Notes under the pieces: generated by a model
What the model was told of the DNA's origin: nothing
The model's database searches: none
What the model saw: only the letters and a program-made list of their open reading frames with translations
Shown: piece by piece, positions 1 to 9,900 of the stretch
Layout of the letters: the number at the start of each line of letters is the position of its first letter
Numbering within the stretch: the stretch's first letter is position 1
Made by a program: the position numbers and the translations under genes
From: Kiritimatiellia bacterium
GTDB lineage: Bacteria; Verrucomicrobiota; Kiritimatiellia; RFP12; DVOR01
Length of the DNA stretch: 14,824 nt
Assembly: GCA_017457555.1 (NCBI GenBank)
Contig: JAFTHG010000141.1
Span: 1 to 14,824, forward strand
Direction of reading: 5' to 3'

Positions 1-1
1 C

Positions 2-865
2 TATTTTGAGCATAGTTGTCCACGATCCAAAGGTGATGATGCTTCTTCAGATTCCATTGGTGATGGTAATCATGATATTGATGGGTGTGGGGTTATGAAT
101 CCGAATGGGGATGTTGATGGAACGCAGGTGAACGAGCAGGGGGTTTGTCTCTGTTTTGATTCTAAAAATGATGAGGGCGGTATTTCACCAAAGCCGGCCA
201 GTTGGTATGGTTCGCCGGAAGGGCAATGGTCACAGGCACAAGTGGCGCTGATTAATGGTGCATTGTATGACTTTATTGATGGAGATTTAAAGGTGTTCTC
301 CAATCCTGCTTTTGATGATGTGGCAAACAAGAAATTGCGTATCTCAAAGCAGAAGATTTGCCGTGCGTACGCAATGAATGTAATTACAGGCACGGATCGC
401 GATTTATATGATACAGGTCGGGATCACTATGGGACAGGTGGTGGTACTGCAGGTGGCGGTGGTACAGGAGCGTGTCTCTCATGCGGTTCAAATGAAGACC
501 ATGCAGCAATTCGTTTGGGACGTTCCGATTTGATGGTTTACATTGATTCAGAAAAACGTGAGGAAGCCTTGCCATCTAAAACGGCTTTGATTGTAGAATT
601 GGATTTGGACAATGAAAGTGTGAAGTCTGAAAATGACCTTGCCGGGGACCAGGTGTGGGATTGGGATACGGGTGATGAGTCGATGGGCTTCAATCACGAG
701 GATAACGGTTTATTCTATGCCCATGTATGTTTTGCTGACGGACACGTGGAGGCGATTCGCGATCCCTCTTTGGATTCATTAAGCCCAAACACGACACGCC
801 GCCAGAAACTTTCTAAGTGGTATGGTTCAGGTGGACTGAACAGTGATGGTGAAAAATTGGATTGA
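2..865 (+). CDS. Pseudopilin-like protein with FADGHVE C-terminal motif (H-X9-DG family-like), 5' partial
   Basis: The reading frame is open from base 2, so this is the last 287 codons of a longer gene; its N-terminus, where a prepilin cleavage helix would lie, is outside the window. Near the C-terminus the visible part has NHEDNG (His at residue 232) and then FADGHVEAI (DG at 246-247). This resembles the H-X9-DG motif that ends many type II/IV pseudopilin-like proteins of Planctomycetes, Verrucomicrobia and Lentisphaerae, but here 13 residues, not 9, separate His and DG. Other visible traits are a Gly-rich linker (about residues 139-160), eight cysteines including a CLSC pair, and a D/N/G-rich stretch around residues 12-38 that could bind calcium. 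The gene ends in TGA 2 bp before the next ATG, so the two are probably co-expressed. Family membership is inferred from the C-terminal motif alone; the true start and regulation cannot be seen. Confidence 0.72.
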   Translation, partial: YFEHSCPRSKGDDASSDSIGDGNHDIDGCGVMNPNGDVDGTQVNEQGVCLCFDSKNDEGGISPKPASWYGSPEGQWSQAQVALINGALYDFIDGDLKVFSNPAFDDVANKKLRISKQKICRAYAMNVITGTDRDLYDTGRDHYGTGGGTAGGGGTGACLSCGSNEDHAAIRLGRSDLMVYIDSEKREEALPSKTALIVELDLDNESVKSENDLAGDQVWDWDTGDESMGFNHEDNGLFYAHVCFADGHVEAIRDPSLDSLSPNTTRRQKLSKWYGSGGLNSDGEKLD

Positions 866-867
866 CC

Positions 868-942
868 ATGAAGAAACAACTTAAACTTGGAGCAGTCCTT
901 CTTCTCTCGGCGAGCCTGTTTCACGGGTTCGCCGCGCGAGCT
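868..942 (+). other. Sec signal peptide of the giant protein
   Basis: The first 25 residues have a basic n-region (MKKQLK), a hydrophobic core (LGAVLLLSASLF) and a c-region ending ARA before QG, fitting signal peptidase I cleavage after residue 25. There is no lipobox cysteine, so this is not a lipoprotein. The signal peptide also fixes the start at ATG 868. Confidence 0.88.
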
Positions 943-3900
943 CAAGGAATTATGCAGGAAGAACGCGTCTCTTATGCACTGACGCTTATAGATGCCGGAG
1001 CTGATGGGTCTGGAAATACCAAGACGGGTGGACCGGTTACTGAAAGTACCCAAAAGGTGCGTTTGAAAGTTACGGTGTCCGTACCGCGAGCAACGGGTTC
1101 CAACTACTACAGTGCGATCCCGACATATGCCGCTCCGGCGCGTTTGATGTTCCGTAAACATCGCGGACCGGATACGGCATTCGACGGTACTATCCCATTG
1201 ATGCGAGATGCGCCGTACACGAGTAGTGCAGCGACGGCTTCTGCCACAACTTCCTACTATCCGATGCCACAGGCTGATGCTGAAGGTCTTTCAATTACAG
1301 ATGCCCGTCAGTTGAACTTGACGGCGGTTGATGCGAATTCAGCAACGAATCGTGATGGCACGCCTTATATGGATTATATCGGCTTGGGACGTGCATATGA
1401 TGTGGGGCGTTGGGAGGCTACGTATCTCAGTACAGAAGCATTTGATATGAATGTTGTTCTGAATGCCCCAGATGATGCTGAAGCCAAGATTCTGATGGTA
1501 CGATCGCTTTTGACGGGTGAGGGGACCTATGAATGGTTTGTAGCCTCTCGCAGAGGTTTGGGATCGGTTGCTCGTATCTCGGATATTCAAGATCATGGTC
1601 GTAATATGACTTTTAATGATCTGCGTCTCTGGACACATCAAGGAGCAGAATCTACCTATCTTGATGAAGACTCTCGACAGACTTTGGGGAAATATGAAAA
1701 TTGGATCTTGGCCTCAATGCCTTTGGGCAATGCTTCAGACCCCTTGGATTCGTGGAAAATTTACAAGGGTTCAATTGGAGTGAACTATCAGGGAGTTTCT
1801 GGTGTACAACTTTTAAACAACAGCGTTATTACAACAGATCTTTCGGAAACAGCTCGGGTGGAATCACCAGTTTATCCAGACGGCGTTTCAATGGTAGAAT
1901 TTGATGCATTAACGACTGCTCAGGATGCAGATCAGGATGCAACGCTGTTGGTGCAGTATTCCGTGTATGACCGCCCCTGGTTAACGTTAACGGAATTAAC
2001 GTTAACCGCAAATCTTCAGCGTTTCAAAATTAATTTTAATGATCTTGCACCGGAAAATGCCCAAACGCGTTTTCGCTTGGTGCGTAATGCGGTGAATGTT
2101 ACTGGCGGTTCGGCTAATGTTCACACCTATGTCATTCGTAATTTGATTGTCAAATCGGCAGCCCCGAAGGCTTCTTTCAGTAAATTAACCGTACAGGTGA
2201 ATGATGGTGTTGGCAGTGCAGAACCGCACGCAGGGGCAGAGTTTTCTGTTTCGGTTCGCGCTACAGCTGAATCAGGTAAAGCTCCACGTGGTTATAAGGG
2301 TGTGATTCAACTGCGCCGTCGAGCAGAAGGAGATGCGTCTCGTGTATGGTATGACGTACCTGCTTCTGTGTCGTACAATCCTAATACAGGCGATGGGCTT
2401 TTGACGGCAACGTTTACACCTGGTTCTCTGTTGACGAATCCAGATGGTACGCTCAATGTCAAGGATAATGCCTTTTTCACCAAGACGGAAGGTGACGTCA
2501 CGGGTGTTTTGCCCGGCGTGTATGATGTGATGGTGAAATGTAGCGTTTTCGGTTCGTTTGAAGCCGGACGTGAGGCAATTGATGGGTATGAAGGAACCGA
2601 ACAGATTCTTGATGGCTACGACGTTGAGGAAACTGGTGTCAATGGTTTACCTGAAACGGTTCATTATCCCTATATCTTGAATGTTCGCGAACGCCCTGCG
2701 GTGGCGCAGTCGGTTTTTATGCGTGTGATGTACCGCACGGGTAACTCTACCGATAACTACGATTTGGATACGTTTGATGTGCCGTTATTGCCTTCGGGTA
2801 AAACTGCGGATGTCTGGCGTATTGATTTGGCTAAATTGTTGAAGTTGGCAGAGTCCACTGCGGTATATGCGTGGGGTTATGAGTCTGGCAATCCGGATGA
2901 TGCGCTTGTGTATGAAACGGGCTATATTGCGTTTAAGCTCTGTGCTGTTGCTGCGGATGGTTCGGAAACGTGGTATGGTCTAAATAGCGCAATCTCGTCT
3001 GCTGCAACGCGTCCTGCGCCAGTGGAAGTGGTCCCCTCTGTAGCAGAAACGTTGGCAACAGCAACCTCAGAAGCTACAGCTGTACCGATTTTGGTCGCTG
3101 TAGACTCCTTGCCCAATTCGCATTTGATGGTGGAATTGAATTTGGCAGATCCACAAGCCGCCGTTGCGAACATGGCGGGTTCTTTCTGGCAGGATTTCAA
3201 TATGTGGGATCCATCGGAAACCTTTGTTGAAACGGAATTCCGCGAGAATGTCACCGCTGTGGTCGCGGATTTTGATTGTGAATCTTCAACACAGGATGGC
3301 GAAACGAAGTTGATTGCTGGATGGATCCCAGATGAAGGTCCGCTGGCAGATACCACGGCCTTTTTGGACGAAGTGGCCGTCGGGCGTTTGAGTCAACGAG
3401 GGCAGTATCCCTTCATTTTACGTGATAAGTCCTATATCAGCGATACGCGTCTCTTTGCTTCTTGGGGCGCATCCCCGGATCGTGCAGAACCTGAATATCT
3501 GCGCGTGGACGACAGTGATTCGATTTACTCTGATTATCTGCAATTCAATAGTCAGACAGAAGTTGTGTTGCGTCGTGGTATCTATTCACCCACGGGTAAC
3601 ATCTATGGTACTGACGCACTCTTCCGTCTTTGCGGGGCGGGAGCGCTCTCTCCGCGCCATGATACAGGTGCATCAATTACATTGAATGGCGTAGGTAAGG
3701 TAAGTTTCAACTTAAGCCTTTCGTTGCCCTATGACATCAATACCATTGCTCAGTTTGTCTCTACAGATGAGAATAATTTGATGAACTATAAGGGGACGGG
3801 GCTTTCGGCGAGTGTTTCGTTCACGAATCCCTCCCAGACGTGTGCACCATCGGGTTATTCGGTGTCTTACTATTTGATTGACTATGCCAATCCGCTTTCG

Positions 3901-6900
3901 CCAGTACTTTACGAATTACGCGTATCGCAGGTGATGGAATTCCCCACCACGGAGTCGGAAAAACCGCTTGAACGTGTTGTGATGGAATTGTACAAGTGGA
4001 ATGGTGGCTCTGCTACACGGTTGACATTGACTGTTTCCGGAAACAATGGCGTAGACGAATCTTTCCACTATGCGGGCTCGGATCTGGATGGCAGCACTTA
4101 TGGTCTTTGGGTGATGGCGGATGGTCGCATTGCTATCGGAAGTGCCGCAGGAACGGCAAGTAGCGCGTTAAATACTTTGGCTTTCTCCAAGGATGTATTA
4201 ATTTCCAATCCTACGACAAAGCAACTGAACTTCGCATTGGGGTCGGCAGAATGCCGCCCGATTTTCCGCCAGATTGATCGTGTGACAACGGTTGGCTCCA
4301 ACTATAATGGATCACCTGTTTCGCCTGATGCTGTTACGGTTATGACGCCTTCCTATTCCGGCGGCCGTTCGGTGTGGCGCGTTTCCGCAGATTCGGGTAA
4401 AACCGCTCGCATTCAAATCGCTCGTATTACACCAACCGCCAGTCAGGTGGGACGTGTCAAAGTGACAGCCCGCAGTGCCACTGGGACCAAGACATACGAT
4501 TTCGCCACCGATAAGATGGATCAGTTGTGCGAATTGACGGTGGGTGCTGCAAATGCAGAACTGACCATTGAACCGTATGATGAAAATTGCAATATTTTCG
4601 TTGATAATATCGCCATTTCGTCTTGGTGTGGTAACGATGAGAATCGTAATGGTCGTGATCGTGTTCCACTCTTTACGGATGAAGGTTTTGCCGCCAATAC
4701 AGGCTTTATGGGTGTCGGCGTGTGGATCCGTCCGGAAGACGATGCCCAATTGAATGCGTTGCCGTCAAACTATAGTGGCCGCCAGTGTCTCCTGTTGCAG
4801 CGTTCGCGCCAGAATAATACCTACGATTATAAAGAAACGACCACCAATGGTGTGACGCATACCGGCAATTCTTTGGCCCTCTATTTGCCATTCTCAGACA
4901 AGGGTTATGGCCCAATCAGCTTCCGTTACCGTATTCCACAGTATGATGAATATGGTAACCAAGGGGAATTGCCCTCGGTTCGCGTGATGTTGCAGTATAC
5001 TGATGATGGACCGTATCAAAGCTTCCTCGGTAAAAATATTCCCGGCGAATCAGAATGGAAAAATGCTTCTGATCCGATTGAATTGCGGAATACCAGCGGT
5101 GAATGGTCAATGGTTTCCATTACACCCAAGGTCAATGGGACTGAATTAGTTGACACGGAAGGCACACTCCGTCTGGTGATGGTGATCTCCGGTGATATGG
5201 AAGCTTCGGACGATCCCTATGTTTACATTGATGACGTGCGTGTCACCACCAATGAAGGCGGTTCAACGGCTTCCTGGTCTGCGACGAACGTACGTGTTTC
5301 TGAAACGCCTGTCAGCACGCTCTACTGGAAGGATCGTCTTCCCACAGAGGGTGCCTCACCGGAAGAAGTGACCTTTGCACAGAAGAGTACGTTGACCCGT
5401 GCGATGCAGTTCAATAATGTGATGACCGATGAAGAGACTGAGGGCACGTATGCCACAACGGTGATTGAGTCGCCGATTTTGGATAATGGTGTCGGTCGTG
5501 TTGTCTTCGCAGCTCGTTTGGCCGAACCTCAGACAAAGCCTGTCCGTTTGTATATCTGTGCAACAACGGATGCTACGGATGCTAAGGTAGGTTTGCAACC
5601 GGTGACATATGTGGATGTCGCCAATACGGTTTACACCATCTATGATATTGACTTGTCGAAGTATCGGAATTACTACACTGTTCCTAATGCAGATGGTTCG
5701 CCAAGCACCACAGCTACGGGTGATGCTTTCTCCTGTTCGGCTATTCGCCGTGTGACATTAAAGGCTTTCATTGAAGGTGATGGTGTCCAGACCGATGGCT
5801 TTGGGGCAACGCCGGTTTACGGTCGTGTCCTTATTGATCAGCTGGCGATCGCAAACCCGGTTCTTCCGTCTGTCCGAGTGGCGTCGGTAGCATTCTCCAA
5901 CCTTCCCGGCACTCTCTCGGCAAATGAATTTGATGCGCGTTCGCCGCTCTCGCAGCCTGTTCAGAATGCCTCAATTCTTCGTACGATGGTGCGTTTGGAT
6001 CGTGCTCAACTCTTAAAGAATGACTCTATTCGCGTCTTCCTTACTGTAAATCCGCAGCCGGTGAATGCCGCATCTGCTTTGAAACAGTATGTGAATACCT
6101 ATTCTTACACAGACGTACTGGGTGGTACGGTCTCTGCTTCAGAGCAGCATCCAATCTACTCCTGGGATCAGGATAATTTGGAAGCTTGGCCGCTTTCTGC
6201 GTGGTTCAACAGCAGCGATATGTTTGCTAAGATTGCCACGAAGTTGGATAACCCGACTGTGTTGAGCGTGGATGATTTGATGGCAATCAACATTGATAAT
6301 ACCATTGAATTGACGCGCGATCCTACAGATTCACTCTGCTACTATGGTGACCTTTCGGCTCTTTCGCGCTTCAACAATATCCTCTCGCTCCCCGAAAATA
6401 GCCTCGTGCGTTACAATGCATGGGCTGTATATCAGAGTGAAGATAGCGATCAGTGGTTCTTCACACAGATTTCTCCCTCTAACTATACGGAATTCCCATG
6501 GTACTTCCCGCGTAGCTTGAATGCAGAACTGCGCGAAAAGGCTTCTACTGAAACAGATAAGAAGACGGCCTCCTTCTTCTCGCCATACTATTGGGTCTAT
6601 TCTTATCTGCCCGGTGAAGCCTTCATTAACGAATTCAACTTTAACGATAACTCTGGTGCGATCGCCAATTCAACGCGTCACTTCGTGGAAATTTGTGCTC
6701 CCGTAAATACGAACCTCGGTGGCTGGCGTGTTGAAATGACAACCAGCAATTCGCCTTCGGAAATTTCGGAAAGCTCCATCTCCATTGCTCCGGATGCACC
6801 AACTGCGACGGCAGAAACCAATAAAACCTTGCCTGAGCCGGATTTGGGCGCCGTCCCATATCAGCGTAAGGACGCGACCTCGGCTCAACGTTCGTTCTAT

Positions 6901-9900
6901 ACTGCGTTCTCTCCGGATTCGCGCGTCTATTACCGTGAAGAGGGTGAAACAAAGACCGATTTGGCCAAGACAAAGAATGCCGGTATTGCTGATCGTTCCA
7001 TTGAATACTGGTACTCGTTGGGTTCGGGCACGCAAGCTTCCAGTGTGCGTCTCCATCGTCCAACCGGTGGTGCAGAGCACATTGTCTGCTTCTCATTGAA
7101 TGGTGAAGGTAATGTGGCCAATACACAGAGCCAGAATAATCTGACCCGCTTGTATGATAGTTATCGTGTCGCTTATTCTGAAAAGGGCTTCGGTGGCGAA
7201 TGGGAACAGACCTTCACCACGGGCACATGGGAAGACTACTCCAAGACTTCTGCTCCGGATACTTTTGGCGCAGATCCTGCGGTGATTACGGCTCAAATGC
7301 ACGCCCGCCGTTTGGTGAAGGCTGACACCTTCATTGCTGACACGGCGAATGCAAATCGCTTTGCCCTGAATGCAACAGGCTCTGCTTACATTAACGACGT
7401 TGCCAATACAACATTTGCCAACTCGATTGCTACAGTCGATATGGGTGGTGTCTTCGTGACCCGTAAGAATGCCATCAATGCCGATGTGGAGAATGGCCCG
7501 TTGGATTTGACTGATGTGATGGTCGGCACATGGCCTGTCGCGGTGAATCCCACCATTCAGACCCGTATTACAGAGCCAACCGGTGGTGAGGCCGACTTGG
7601 ATCCTGTGGTGCAGGTCACCCCGCGTCAGATTAACCCGGATCAATATCTTGTGCTCTATTCGGGCTTCTCATCAAGTGTGGTTACGTCGGAATTGACGGG
7701 CCGTTTAGGCAGCCACACGTTGGAAACGCTGGATAAGAATAGAACCTCGCTTCAAGTTAGCGTAGCAGGACGTGAAACGCCATATACCTGGGGCTTGTCG
7801 CTCGATGTGGCGTATACGGCATTGACTTACACTGCGCTTCCGTTCCACACGGTAGAGAGTGTCACCTTCCGCTTGAAGGATGCGTCAGATCCTTCAAAGT
7901 TCATCACAGATGTTGCAAAATTGACGCAGCTGATTACGGTAACAGGTGGCACGGTTGATGTCAATGCCGCCGCCGCAAACGAAGGTTGGATGACGGTAAC
8001 TATCCCTGCCGGCACCACTGCTGTTACGGTGACCACCGCCAGTGCAGATCCTGACGATGACGAAGTGCGTTATTCAGTTGAAGCGAAGGGCTCCTTTGCG
8101 CTGGATCCTTCCGGCGGTGCTGCACGTGATGTCATTACACAGGTGCGCCCGTACTGCGGTGAAGGTTCGGCAGATTTCCCTGTCCCCGGCTCGGCAAAGT
8201 ATCAGCCGTGGTGGGGTAGCAACTTCGGCTTTGAAGTCGCTTACGATGATTCCGGTTTGGCTGATGGTACGGTGTTGAGTTCGCTTATTGTCACCTATCC
8301 GTCGCCTTCGGCATTAGCCAATAGTGCATGGGATGGCATTGCGTCGCCGTGGACGGGTTGGTCGCATGACATCACGGTGGCCGATCCCAATGACCCAACG
8401 CTTACCACCACGGTGACAACGGGTCTTGAAGGCATGGAATATGCCGATGCGCTTGAGTTACTCAAAACGCAACTCGTTCCGAATGCCGGCACGCGTTATG
8501 TTGAAATGCCGGGTGGGGCGGATGGCTTCTTCACGGATGCTTCCCTGATTTCAACCTTGGGCGATACGTATGCGAAGGCTGTCGGTTACGATGGCACAGC
8601 TGCTACGGCCGCAAAGAAGGAACCGGCTATTCCTTTCTGTGTTTGGGGTGTCTACACCGTCACCCTGCCGACTTCGCGTGGTAATGAAAAGGTTTCCTTC
8701 CTAATGCGTCAGGCAATGCCGGGTGAAAAGGCTGGTGTCTGGACGCAACCTGCACACTATGCTCCACTGGCAGACCTCAATAATGGTAAGACGGCAGAAG
8801 AAACCATTCCGTATTTCTATCTCTACAGCACGCCGCCACAAGCTGCATGGGTGAACGAAGTCAATCTGGTGAAGGGCTCTGCCGCAGATGTAGATCCCTT
8901 CGTGGAAGTCGTTTTCCCTGTCTTGCGTGAAGGCATTCTCAGCGCAACCGCTCCGGTTGTGGCTCAGGCTGACCCTGCCGGCTGGGAAGTGCGCCGCTAC
9001 GTTGAAAATACGCAGACGTCCGTCATCGGCACATTGAATGCCGCCACGGTCACCACTTCTGGCTCCACTTCTTACAATTATCTCACGCTGGCTATGGCGG
9101 AAGATACCGCCACGCGTGCCGCGTATGTCTTACATCGTCCGTGCGGTGCCGCAGAAGGTGGTCTTTGGACGGGCGTGGATGCTGATGGTAATGCCACCAT
9201 CGTGCCACCGGATGCCAACGCATTGGGCGCAGAAGCCTGGCTCGTGCCTCCAGAAACTTCCTTTGTTGTGCCCGGCAAGTCGGATGCAACGGCACAACCG
9301 GGTTCGGTGCAGTTGATTGGCCAGGTGGTCTATCGCGATGGTTACCCGCGTCTCTCTTCGGCCGTTGCTGAACGCACTGACTGGACCTTTGCTCCTGCAA
9401 CGCAAGGCTCTGACAATGAAGGTGAAATGCGTCCGGATACAAAACCAGTCTGGAATCAGGTCACGATTACGTCAACCATTCGCAACACGGTTTACGCGGG
9501 CACCTCTTCCGGTTATCAGTTAGTCCCCGGCGTCTTCTCTCAAGAAAATCTCTTGGGTGAGACAGATCCGATCACCGTGACGCAGAGCGGACGCGACTGG
9601 GTCTACAATGATGCCTTGGATGGTTTGGTGATTTCCTATCGCCCACGGGCCAATTACCGTTTTGAATCCATGACGCTTCCAGCGGAATTGATTGGCAAGG
9701 TGATGCTTATCGGCCGCCGTGGTGCGCTGACTCCTGAAAATATCCTGGAACGTGTCACCGAATTGAAGCGCGAAGCGGTCCTAGAACCGGCCGTCACGAC
9801 AACGTCCTGGGTCAATCTGAATGGTCGTGCCAAACTTGAAATGCGCACGGTCGTGGATGCCGCAGGTGCTCACACGGAACCCACCGGCAAGATTCTCTTT

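Noticed and set aside
862..867. TTG start for the giant protein, adding two residues
   Set aside because: The signal peptide begins at ATG 868, the TTG overlaps the upstream stop codon, and no ribosome site supports it.
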